From NCBI GenBank assembly GCA_958496175.1, contig OY292280.1, forward strand, positions 434,001 through 498,000: a DNA stretch of 64,000 nucleotides, in the 5' to 3' direction. Position 1 is the first letter of the stretch, and each line of letters opens with the position of its first letter. The notes under the pieces were generated by a model. The model did not search any database, was not told the DNA's origin, and saw nothing but the letters and a program-made list of their open reading frames with translations. Of this stretch, positions 50,181 to 62,396 are shown piece after piece. This stretch comes from Sisyra terminalis (taxonomy: Eukaryota > Arthropoda > Insecta > Neuroptera > Sisyridae). The position numbers were made by a program, and so were the translations under genes.

Positions 50181-53100
50181 TGTGATACATTGCTTTCAAT
50201 TGTCTTATATTTGTATTTAATTTTGTTTTGTTTTTTCTTCTTCAAATTGTTTTCGGTTTGAATAATTTTTTTGCTGAGTTCCAAGGCTTTCATGAATTTC
50301 TCGTCGAGATCCGATTTGATTTGTTCTGTGTCCAACATAATTTGGTTTAGGGTTACTGTTTTTGATAGCATTTTTTTGAAGTTACGCTCTTGTTTCGAAA
50401 GTAGAAACGTTATGGCTGTTCCAGTTTGCCCTGCACGACTTGTACGACCCACACGATGTACGTATGTCTCCAGATATTTAGCAGGATTGAATGAAAGTAC
50501 ACAATCGATATTTGGTATGTCTATACCTCGAGCTAAGGCATCCGTGCTGATAAGACTAAAAAGCAAAATTCTTTGAATGGTTTTGTAAAGGAAATTACAG
50601 AAAATAATTACACATTAATTTCACCGTTTTCGAATCTTTTTAACGTGGCCAATCGGTTTCGTTTATCCATAGAACTGAGGCTTCCGACTGTGAATTCCTT
50701 TTGTGCCATTTGGCCGAGGACAAGAGCTAATCTTTGGGCTTCAATTTTTGTTAGAACGAAACATAGCACTCGATTGAATTTACGATTGGTGATTAAGTGA
50801 TATACGAGGATCGTTTTTTCATAAATATTACAAATGCAGTATTCGTTGACCAGTCCCTTGGGGATGATATATTTTTTCTCGGCAGTGAATAGAATTGGTT
50901 TCAATAAACCGACACGGGCAAGCTTTTCTGGGTCTGTAGTCATTGTAGCCGAGGCAAGAATTTTTTGAGGAAGATTAGGATATTTCTCCAAGTTCCTCAA
51001 ATTAATTCTTTTCGGTCGCAACACAATATTTTCTGAAAATGAAAATATTTATAAAATACGTAAATAAACAATATTTATAATACATATGATAAATAGTTTT
51101 TAAATAAGAATACTTGAATTAAAAAAATCAATATAATACACGTATCGCACGTTATACGATCGACAAACGGCGAATAAGAGCTAAACTGAAAAAATTAAAA
51201 TTTTGACCATCACAACTCTTACCATTGTACATTACAATTATACATATAAAGCAGTACAATTATATTTTGTTGTTCAGTTATATTATGTATGTGTTTATGT
51301 ATTAAGCGATCATTTAAATAAATTACTACACATTGATTTTCTTCGCTTACTCATTTCCGAATGCATATGAAGATGATAAATCCAAAAATGTTTTTCGCGG
51401 TCCATCATACGATCGGCTTCGTCCAAAACAAGAAATTTTAAGTTGTGCAAACTAAAACCTGGAGTTGAATGTAAATGTTCGACTAACCGCCCAGGGGTTG
51501 TAACAATAATATTCGATTTACAAATTAATTTTTCGCCATCTAAAAACGAAGACAACATTTATTTGAATTTCAACAAAAAATATTTAAATACAACTTTTTT
51601 CGATCAAATTTTGTTGTTCAACTTCCAAAGGAATAAATCCAGAGAGTAATGTTACTTTTATGGGAATTCCAGTCGTGAATTTTATAACTTGATTGTATAT
51701 TTGACTGGCTAATTCTTGAACAGGAGCAATAATCACAGCCTCAATCCCATAACAAATATCTTTCCTTAAGACCTAAATAAAAGTAAATAATTTTATTTTA
51801 GTCCTAGTCTAATTTCATAAAAAAGTAAGTTAGTGAACTCAAATCCAACTTATAAACTCTCTAGCTAGATATGCTTAGTTCATAGAGATGGCACTTTGAT
51901 TAATAATATTTTTTTACATTTTAAAGACGCTGTATTCCAAAAAGAAATGACGATTTCATATTCGATTTTGTATTATTACGACAAAAAAAATTTAATCCTT
52001 TTTTGGTTCTTAAAGTTGTTCCATATATGGAATCGCGCGTAATTGTAATACCATAACACATATTACTAAAAATTTCGGTTATATTCTACAAATATTTTGT
52101 AAATAACATTAGAAATATTTTCAGTACAAGAACAACAGTGTTGATTGGGTATTTATAATTAGAATATTGAATAAATATTCTAAAGTTATAAATCTTCATT
52201 GATTTTTTCTTTTAAATTACCATAGAAATGGTGATAAGTGAGTTTTCACGAATTAAAAAAAAAACTCCAGTCATGTGCATATTTCGGTTTTGTACATTTT
52301 GAATACACAAAGGTCGAGATGTTTACTTTCAAATACCGATCCTTTTATATTCATTTCATTTGTCTAAAGCACAATAACACTCTTGAATGAAGCTGAATCC
52401 TTGTCAGGGATCCTTACGACTTTCATAAGGACTCAATCGGTTGTCTGTTGATATTTACCTTAGAAGCAAGTCTGACCAATTGGAACTAAGAAGAGTTGTA
52501 GGATGCAATAGTTATTTTAAGACTTTTAATTAAAATAGAATACTATTAAACAACGCGCCATCTATATGAGTTAAATCAATAGAACAAGATGATATAAAAC
52601 TGGAATTCGAGCTTAGTAACTTGCAGATATCCATATGTACAAATTATAAGACCATACTGTTATTATTGGAACTACGTAAGCCAAGGTTTTGCCACTACCC
52701 GTTGTAGCTGATATGCAAATATCCTTTCGCCAGAATGGGGTAGGTTTTTGATTTTCCTTGATGATGTAGGGAATAACGGCTGTTTGAATTGGGAAGTAAT
52801 GCGTTATATTATTCATACGAAGAACATTTTGGCAATGTTCGTCAACCATGGGAAGACTATCAATTTCAGACCTTAAACTTTGTAAATCTCCATGAACAAT
52901 GTGTGGGTGAGAAAGCCAACGAGGTAAAACTCTTTCTACCTAAAAATTAAAAAAAAAATAAAAAAAAAGGTGTTTTCCATAAACCATACATTACTTCTTT
53001 ATTCTTTTTATGTAAATCCTCGCCCAATATTTGAAATTGAAATTTTTCAGGTTTTTCAGTTGGAACATTAGAATTTGTAGTGGCTAAAGTTGGTGCTAAC

Positions 53101-53380
53101 ACCACATGGTTTTCGGTGGTTTCTTTCGGCTCACTTTTTGGAATGTCGGCTAGAGGCTTTTTTGCCGATGGAAATTTTTTCAAATGCTTAAGTTCTTCGC
53201 GTTTACGCTTACGTTTTTCTGATTTTCGTAATAATTTGTTCATAAGGCTGCGTTCCGTGCATTCCGTGTTTCCGTCAACATTGGCCTTTTCCTCGTCATA
53301 CCTATAATTTTATAATAAGTTAGGTAAAAAAATCATAATTCCTTGAATTTTTTGTACCTTTCAATTGTAAATAACGACAT
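50177..53380 (-). CDS. DDX51: DDX51/Dbp6 ATP-dependent RNA helicase
   Basis: Exons 53380-53358, 53301-52995, 52939-52658, 51772-51595, 51539-51351, 51032-50612 and 50555-50177 give 592 aa (human 666). A short Lys-rich N-terminus with [17 protein letters not shown] resembles a nucleolar localisation signal. Helicase motifs in order: [11 protein letters not shown], motif I ATTGSGKT, Ia APVQELASQ, Ib [53 protein letters not shown] and [17 protein letters not shown]. The tail after position 540 is Lys-rich. DDX51 acts in nucleoli in 60S maturation, releasing U8 snoRNA or its functional counterpart from pre-28S rRNA in vertebrates. Motif Ia has Val where Thr is usual for DEAD-box proteins. The stop codon lies inside an AATAAA hexamer. 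Confidence 0.95.
51773..52657 (-). other. DDX51 intron 3
   Basis: Largest intron of the gene, AT-rich. No embedded gene or clear transposon end was seen. Confidence 0.65.
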
Positions 53381-54283
53381 GGTCACCTTTTTCTTATTAT
53401 AATTTTAGGTTATTTTTGAATTCTTTTCAGGGTAATATTTGAATCAAAACGTCTATCATGTGGACGATATGGACTTGCGCCTTTGCGTTATTTATTCACA
53501 ATTATTAAAGTAGATATCGTAGCGATCGTAGCTATCGTATTTATATATATATATGGCGCAATTAACCGGATTTACTCAAATAAATATGAGTTTAAAAGAA
53601 CTTTTTAAATGAAATAATGATACATTTTTCAAATTGAACTAATTTAAAATTAGTTTGAATTTTCAATATTTGATTTTTTGTTGAAAAGATGAGAGACATC
53701 TTTTGTTGTAAACTAAAACTTAATTAAGTTGAAAATATATCTACATGTATTATTGTATGTATTGGTATGTACGATGAATGATATAGAGGATATGCACCAT
53801 ATACATCGTATATTAGGTATTTAAGTGTATTTAAGTATGCCAGTGTGTTATGTTTATATATATAATAGTAATTAAAATTAATATTGAATTGGATTATTTT
53901 AATTGTTGTGTAAAAAAGACGTTATGCAATGCGCTATTGTATGGAAATGGGGAAAAATTGACAGTGACAACAATTAAATGGGCGAAAAGGTGAACGTCAA
54001 TCGACGTTTAATTGACTGGAAATAAGTGCGACGGGTGTTGTTGAAGGTTAGGTGTGTTTTGAAATCAAATGCCAGCGCGACAAATTTTCATTATATATGA
54101 AAAGCGATAAAATCGTTTGATCGATTCGAAAACCGTGGCACATTTGAATCCTCCGCAAGCCAGTGTTCCACCATTGCTATCAAATTGGTTGGTGGCGTGT
54201 TGGCGTATTTTTCACTTTTGATTTGTGTGGGTGTCGATTGATGGAAGAGACAATCGGTCGTTAATTTGTACAATAGCACTAAT
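53381..54283. promoter_or_regulatory. Divergent promoter region, DDX51 (-) and MON2 (+)
   Basis: The two ATGs are 903 bp apart and face away from each other; no coding exon lies between them. A direct TA repeat sits near 53541-53554. The MON2 side (53930-54280) is richer in GC and is the probable core. A bidirectional promoter is inferred from arrangement only. Confidence 0.45.
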
Positions 54284-57200
54284 ATGGCATATGATCCTCG
54301 ACTAGCAAATGCCGAACAAACGAAAAAGTTTCTGGACGCCCTAAAAAATGACTTCAAAAACCTATCGTCGGAGACGAAAAAGAAATATCCTCCAATCAGA
54401 GAAGTATATGATTCGACCGACAAATTCGATTCCGCTAATCATTTTCTTACTTTTTCAGTCCTGTGATGAAGCAATCGTAAAACTACGAAATGCGAGCTGT
54501 TCACTCCAAACATCCCTTTATGCTGTCATCAACCAGATTCTCTATCCTCTGATTCAAGGATGCGAATCGAAAGACTTAAAAATCATCAAAGTACATGAAA
54601 ATCTCTTATAAATATTCTAACAATCATACAATGTTTACAATTTTAGTTTTGTCTTGGAATTATGCAACGCTTGATCACCCATCAGGTCGTTGATCAAAAA
54701 GGGGCCAGATACATTACCGACGCATTATGGACATTAATGGAAGCCGGAATTGAAGAAGTAAAAATTTTACAGTCTGTTACGTTACTTCTAACTACCAATA
54801 CCATCGTTCACGGAGAAACTCTATCGAAAGTAAGATAAATTGGAAATTTTATTAACTCTTAATCAGTCGTGTAGGGTCACTTTGACCTCAAATAAGTTTA
54901 ATCTCACGTACTTCTAAAATATCACTTTGCTCACTTATTTTTGTTCCTAGACTTTGGTGTTGTGTTTTCGATTACATTTTACACGAAACTCAACCACAAT
55001 CAACACAGCTGGAGCGACTGTTCGGCAATTGGTTGCATTAGTTTTCGAGAGGGTTGTCGTCGAAGATAATAATCGAAAAGATGATGAGCAAACTCCAAAA
55101 AATACGGCTAACATCGAAGAGCTCAAAGTCCCAAGTGGGAATCCTCCTCGTGGCCTTGATCCTTGTGCAGCTGATGCCTACTTAATGTTTCAGGTACTAA
55201 GCAATTCATGACCCATAGGTACTTTCTATTTTAAATAATTTTTTCCTAGGATCTCGTTCAACTGGTCAATGCTGATCAACCTTATTGGATGACAGGAATG
55301 ACTGAAATGACTCGAACGTTCGGCTTGGAACTTTTAGAATCAGTCCTTGCAAATTTTGCTCCAGTATTTTATAAAGTATGACTGGTGAAGAAACTGGATT
55401 TTAGTATAGAACTATAGAATACAATTTCTTGCTAAATGTTTACTGTAAAAAAAGAAAAAAAAACAATCTAATACCATCTATATAAAAACTATTGCTTGGA
55501 TTATCAGTAATACAGAGCACATTGAAATAGTTCTATTAGTGTCATCTACGTATTATTTCATTGAACTTTCAAATCAACATCTAATATGGCTAAGTGAGAG
55601 TATACTTATCCTATTAATGAGCCTTTTCAATTATACCTCTGTTATTTTAATAGTACAATGGGTACAATTTGCAGATTTTATTTAAAAGTTTTATACTAAA
55701 ATCCAGTTTTCTAATTGATTTCTGATTCCAGTGCATATTGTTACTGAATTATCTACTTATCGTATATAATTTTAGCATCCCGAGTTTAGTTTTTTGTTAA
55801 AAGAGCGAGTTTGTGCGTTGGTGATTAAATTATTTTCGCCAAATATCAAATATCGAAGTGGACAATCGACAAGTTTACAGCAAGTTGCTCCATTGGATAA
55901 ACCATACTTCCCAATCAGTATGCGTCTACTGAGAGTCGTTTCTATATTGATTCAAAAATATCATAATTTACTAGTAACTACTGAAATACTTTTTGATTTA
56001 GTAGACACTAATAGAAAATTGAATTTTAGGTGACTGAATGCGAGATATTTTTGTCGTTAATTGTAAAATTTTTGGATCCAGACAAGCCAATTTGGCAGCG
56101 ATCGCTTGCATTGGAAATGCTGCACAAGATGACCGTTCAACCGGAACTATTAAGCTCATTTTGTGAGTGCTACGATCTCAAAACTCATGCTACTAATATT
56201 TTCCAGGATATCGTCAATTCCTTGGGGACCTACGTGCAATCATTGTTTTTGAATCCCCAAATGAGTAATCAGTCGACTAGCGCAGGTTAGTAAATTGGCT
56301 TCTTTCCTTCTTAAACATTTTAAACAATTTTATTTTGATAAGGAGTCTCTGGAAATTTGTCGGCTTCGGCAGTTCAAGGTCATCCACCAGCCTTGTTAGC
56401 AGGACTTCCCATTGGGCCTGGAGTTTCACCTCAACGAGGATTTTTCTCACGTGGAGTTTGGTTGCCCGTTGTTGTCACTTTTGCCAGTGGTCAAGCTAAA
56501 TCTACTTAGTTAGTACAATCATTTAAAATTATAAATAAAACCCATCATCACGTACCCTTAGCCTTTTCCGTACGGTGATAAAAATAGAACGTATGATCCG
56601 CAGATATTGTATCTACTACAACATTTGAAAAAAATGCTTAAAACTCTGAAATTTTTTAATTTTTAATATTTTGATTTTGACTTTTTGTTGTTGTTATAGT
56701 TTGGAAATGTTGGATAAAACCGAACCACCATCGATTCCAGATGGGTACGGAATATCCATCGCGTATGCGTGCTTGTTGGACATAATTCAGTCGCTATTTA
56801 TTATAATTCAAGGAACCCAACAATTGAATGAAAACACGGGAGAAGTGATTCCTCTTACATATAATGCGTGTGCAAAGGAAAATGCATTACATTGTCAATT
56901 AATAAATTCAAGTTGGTGCGGCCTTCTGGCTGCACTCTGCCCTCTTTTGGAAGCTTCCACCGACGAGCAAGCCTCCGAAAACATATTGAAGGGAATGCAA
57001 ACATTTGCGTCTCTTTGTGGAATTTTGGACCTTCGTATTCCTCGCGATGCATTCATAACGGCTATTTGTAAAGCATCACTTCCTCCGCACTATGCTCTAA
57101 CGATTTTAAATACACCAATCTCGGGACACTCTCGAAGTGGTAGTCAGGATTTGAATTCACTGTGCAATATTGTCACATATAATGAAACGGATTTTCGTCC

Positions 57201-60200
57201 CCAAATCGTTGTTGTTGGAACACCGTTGCCGACGGCTTCGCTTCCCATAGGCGCTCATCAAGGTCCTGTAATGTTGACCAACAAAAATTTGCAATGTATG
57301 AGGGCGTTGTTAGTTATGGCTCATTGTCGTGGAAGTATTTTGGGTACAGCGTGGCACTTAGTTCTAGCGACTTTGCAACATTTAGTTTGGATTTTGGGGT
57401 TGAAACCGTCAACAGGAGGAAGTTTGAAGGCAGGACGGCTAACTTCTGATACCAATGCGGTTATCACCAATGCCGTTATGGCAGATTTGCCTGTTTTGTC
57501 CGCGATGTTGAGTCGCCTTTTTGAATCAAGTCAGTATTTAGACGATGTTGCCTTACACCACCTAATCGACGCCCTTTGTAAACTATCCCATGAAGCAATG
57601 GAATTAGCTTGTTCAAATCGGGTTTGTTCTTTCTCCCTACAATCATTTCAAAACATGAACATTTATTCCTTCCAGGAGCCGTCACTATTCGCTGTCGCCA
57701 AATTACTAGAAACCGGTTTAGTAAACCTTCCTCGAGTTGAGGTTCTCTGGCGTCCTCTCACCAATCACTTGCTAGAAGTTTGTCATCATCCACATATTCG
57801 CATGCGGGAATGGGGCGTTGAGGCTATTACGTATCTTGTCAAAGCTGCATTACAGTTCAAATACACAGTTCCACTAAAGGACAATCAAGTAGAAATTGCA
57901 AAAAATTAATATTGGCTTGAATTAATTTAGAGTTTTGCAGAAACTGCAAATTTTATTGCTTGGTCCACTTTCGGAATTGTCGACTGTACCACATGGAGAT
58001 GTTTGCCAAAGACAGTTGGAATGTGTGTTGCAAGTACTGCACGGAACTGGCGAGTCACTAACCTACGGCTGGCCTTTCATTCTGGGAATTATCGGAACTG
58101 TATCTAGTCAGCAAAGGTAAAATTTACTGACCACACTTTATATCCATTAAACAGTTGTATGATAAAATTGAACAAAAGAAAAAAAAAAAAATAATGGCAA
58201 AAGAAAACATGTCATCTCAATTCTTTTAACTAGCCAAAACAATTATAAATATTTGCATAGCGGATACATTGGATTTTAAAATTTTCATCATTAACAAACT
58301 CCATGCTATTAAATCTGCCAAAACAGAAAAAGTTTTAAAATATTTATTTCTTTATTTTTTTTTTTTTTTTGACCAATTTAATGAAATAAATATGAAATGT
58401 TTAGTTTGATTATCTATCGTATAATAGTCGTAAAAATACGTTTTGGTGCTTGAAGAAAACAGATTTGCCCTCGAATTACAGTGCTTGTTTGATTTTAATA
58501 AAATCGATGCTGATTTTTGTAATTTAATATTATTGTTCAGTGGCGATTTGTTTCCTTAAAACACCTGAAAAAGCGCCGAAACATAATGCTGAGTTATTAT
58601 AATTGATTTTTATATTTTTAAAATGTACTTATTTGATGATTTAGTGAAAGTTTGATCCGTGTTGCTTTTCAATGTCTGCAATTGGTTGTGACTGATTTTT
58701 TGCCAATAATGCCTTGGAGATGCCTTCCGCAGTGTATCGACACCGTCAACAAATTTGGATTCCAAACCGAAGAATTAAATATTTCACTAACCGCTGTCGG
58801 ATTGATGGTATGCAAATATACTACCAAGTTATCAGCTCCAAATTACTTTCAATATACGTATTTTTTAGTAATTTTATGGACTAAAAGCACAGTATACTTT
58901 GTATATAATGTAACGAAAATAGGAATAGTTATTTGATAAGTTAATTTGTTGTTGCAGTAGATAGGTTCTGCATAGCTTGGTATAATGAGAACTCTTCATT
59001 ACCTCTTCAGTATTACCTAGTGAATTTAATAGAAATATTAATGGAATTCATTATAATTTTAGTGGAATATTTCGGATTATTTGCATCAAAATCGACATCG
59101 TTTATCTGACACGCAGCTTGAGGAAAATTCGGTGTTGCCAGATTTTCCAGGAACACCAAATATGTCGAATTTCGATAAGTTGTGGATGTGCTTGTATACT
59201 CGGTTGGGTGATCTTTGCGTGGATGCACGTCCAGCTGTGCGAAAATCAGCTGGGCAAACACTGTTTTCAACCATAGCCGCCCATGGAAGCTTGCTGATGC
59301 AATCCACATGGCAAGCTGTCCTCTGGCAAGTGTTGTTTCCACTTTTGGACAAAGTTCGTAGTCTTTCCAATTCTGCGAGCACCGAAAAATTCGACACGGG
59401 TGGCAACATTTTGATTCACCACACCCGAAACACAGCCCAGAAACAATGGGCTGAAACACAAGTGTTAACTTTATCGGGTGTCGCACGTGTTTTTAATACC
59501 AAACGTCAGTTACTACAAAGTTTAGGAGATTTTTCGAACGCGTGGCTATTACTTTTAGAGTTTATTGAACATTCGGCGCTCAGCAAAAACGATGAGGTTT
59601 CAATAGCAGCGCTTAAATCTTTCCAAGATGTTCTACTTAATAAAAATCCACCTGATTCGGATGAATTGCCTGAAAGCAATTCGCGAAGCGAAGATGATAT
59701 GTGGACTGTGGCCTGGCGAGTATGGCTCAATATAGCTATGGAAAGCACTATTTTACCACCGGCAATTACGTTGGACAACTCGCCACAGTCCGAAGAAGAA
59801 ATCTACATTCCAGCCCAGGCTTTCTTGACAAATTTGGTGCAAATCTTTCCAACGATTTTCGTTCACATCAAAAATCAGTAAGTTAAACTGAATAAAACGT
59901 GTACATTCACGATTAGGCTAAAACAATTTTTCAGAAATTAAGTTTCTTTTCCCAAACGAATTTCACGGACATTCAAGCTCTTCAATCTTTGATATTTTTC
60001 TTTTCAGAAGAATTACATAATATTTTCGGTATTAAAAGTTTCTGTAGAGTTTTAAGTTTAATTGTTAATTTTGTTCGGCATAGTCTTTGAAAAAATCTCG
60101 TTATGATAGTTTGATTCGTGAAATGTATCCAAACGTTTACACTACGTCTAAACTTGAGTCGATTGAAAAATTTTGAATAGTTTTTGAACTAAAAAAATAT

Positions 60201-61721
60201 TCATAGAAAAACATTAGATAGTTTTTTTTTTTTTTTTGTTTAGTTTTACTGACGACGATATCAAACAACTTTGCCAAGTTTTACTTAACGCTGTATTGGT
60301 ACCAATGCAAGGCGAATCAACTTCTTACATAATGTCTTCATTATCCGATTCAACTCTAACACCCTTACACGATTCCGTGCTTCATTCCGTCGAGTTACTA
60401 ATTAACGAATCTGCGACCAACACCACAATTCTTCCGCATGCATTTCGTGAACTTCTAGCCTTTAGCAAATTGTCTTGCAAATTCCCGTATGGAATCAATG
60501 ATGGACGTTTTACGCGGACGACCAACAAAAATAATCCCCCATCCGAAATCAACACTTTAAACTACATCCCGTTTGGAGAAAAATCGTTGAAGATGGCCGT
60601 TGCGTTGTATGAAAAGCACGCAAATGTTTCCGATGTGATAAAAGCTCACGTTCTGCACGATATTATTTCAAGTTTGCACGTTCCTCTTGAGCTGAAATAC
60701 AATTGTCCATCATCAGGAACATGGAAACTAGCCGCTGAAAGTCTCCTTACCGTTTTACATGTGGGACTACCAGTCGCCAGTACCAACATTGACCACTTCA
60801 CCAACGAGTTGTGGTCGGAACTAGCGGCAACTTTAAAAGACTTCTTATTTCCGAAAAGTGAACCTCCGCCTAATCGCGGTCTCGACGAACTGGTCGCCGA
60901 TGAAATGATTGACTGTCAAATTATTGAACTTCTACGAAACGAATTGTTACCACACTCGCGTGATTTACCCAAAGATTTCATAATGAACTTAATTATTTTG
61001 CTAAATAAAGGTTCAATCCACTCGACAAATAATTCGATTGTGGATTGTGAAAACGAGTTAATGATTCGAGAAGAGTTTGCCAAGACTTGTTTTGAAACAT
61101 TGTTGCACTTTTCTTTATTTCACAAAGTCGATCCTACACTCGAATCGGAAAAAACAGAACACGCTGGCCACTTAGCTATCACTACTCTTCTTCACCGCTT
61201 CAAGGAAGTCGTCAAACGGTTCAATGAAGATGAACGCCAAAGTGGAAAATGTCCGCTTCCAAGGTAAACTTTGTCAGCTATCCCATATCATTGTTCCTCA
61301 CGAAACTGTACATTTTCAGGTTTAGATTATCGGAAATTTCTTTTGTCTTAAAAGCGATTACCACCCTTGTTGGAATGATGAAGCAAGCCTCAGCCAATCA
61401 AGGTAATCTCAATCTCAATAGTCAAATATAAATTAAACTTAGGAAAAAATCGCATTCAACTATAAATGTTATTCTCTTTTATTTTTAGTGAGTCCAAACG
61501 CATGGAACCAATTAATTGATTTATATCCACATTTGGTGGATTGTAATACGACAGGGTCGTTACAAGTGTCTCGGCCATTACGGGACGCTTTATTGCAATA
61601 TCGCGATCTGTTACATCCGCCGACGTATCCCGGATTTAATTCACCAGAAACCAACAACACAGTCATTCAAAACTACTTGAACGACAATAACAAATACAAA
61701 AACGATAAAATTAATCACTGA
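54284..61721 (+). CDS. MON2: MON2 homologue (trans-Golgi Arf-GEF-like scaffold)
   Basis: Sixteen exons: 54284-54403, 54459-54590, 54647-54829, 54951-55193, 55250-55375, 55776-55973, 56030-56285, 56343-56508, 56700-57621, 57676-57888, 57941-58116, 58645-58807, 59063-59877, 60244-61263, 61320-61402 and 61489-61721. All phases agree and give 1682 aa (human 1717). The N-terminal DCB part includes [15 protein letters not shown] and [16 protein letters not shown]-like motifs follow ([40 protein letters not shown]), then HDS repeats ([47 protein letters not shown]). MON2 resembles large Arf-GEFs but lacks a Sec7 domain, and none is seen here. It works with Dopey (DOP1) and the flippase Neo1/ATP9A in endosome-to-Golgi recycling, and yeast Mon2 is linked to Arl1. 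Intron 57622-57675 is 54 nt, in frame and stop-free. Confidence 0.97.
58117..58644 (+). other. MON2 intron 11
   Basis: AT-rich intron between exons 57941-58116 and 58645-58807, with long A and T homopolymer runs. No other feature. Confidence 0.7.
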
Positions 61722-62391
61722 TTAATTCAATATAGATTTAGTTTTTTTTCCCCTTTGTTTAAATATTTATACATTTATAAAGAATTATGTTAATTGATAT
61801 ATTTTATGTTTGCTAAACGGCTCTTACTTACATTCGACTTTGGTGTAGTCAACTACAATCTCACATTAATTTATCCTGAAATCAACGAATGTGATAAGCG
61901 TGAGATAATTGATAGATCAAGTCAATAATTATGGTATTTGTGGGTATTAAGGCCTTGATAAATACAAGTTTTGTGGGTTGAATTCATCGTGTTTGCTATA
62001 TCGTATATGAAGAAAAATGTTTGAAAAGAGAGATATTTATTATTTCTTAGTACCAAAAATGTATTTCTCATCACAGACATTTTCATTATTTTTTTTTCTT
62101 TGGTCTTAGTATTTCGTGAAAAATCACAAAAAATTAAATAAGAAACTAGTTAATAACCTTCATTTTCAAACATTTTCTTTATGAACGATGGACCAAGCAT
62201 CCCGTCTATGAATTAAGCCTTAATACATGCACTTACTAATTGTAGTAAAATCCGTAAATCTAGGTATAAACGAATTTGTTAAAGTAATAAAAATTTTAAG
62301 AAAAATTGTACAACATTTTGTTTTTATTTTTTAAAATGTAAACCCTTATTCCAAAAACAGTACGAAAGAAAATGAAACACAATATGCCATT
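61722..62391. other. Convergent 3' region of MON2 and UROD
   Basis: Both genes end here, 670 bp apart. Plus-strand AATAAA at 62286-62291 may serve MON2; minus-strand AATAAA at 62323-62328 and the hexamer at the stop (62391-62396) may serve UROD. MON2 transcripts ending near 62300 would overlap UROD's 3' UTR. Confidence 0.5.
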
Positions 62392-62396
62392 TTATT
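62391..62396 (-). terminator. UROD AATAAA overlapping the stop codon
   Basis: The minus strand reads CAA TAA AAT, placing the UROD stop inside AATAAA. A second AATAAA lies 65 nt further downstream (62328-62323), so this one may not be used. Confidence 0.35.

Noticed and set aside
50612..50613. DDX51 donor GTGTAA two bases before the chosen one
   Set aside because: It would not join in frame to the next exon. The donor GTAATT gives [16 protein letters not shown], the expected motif V.
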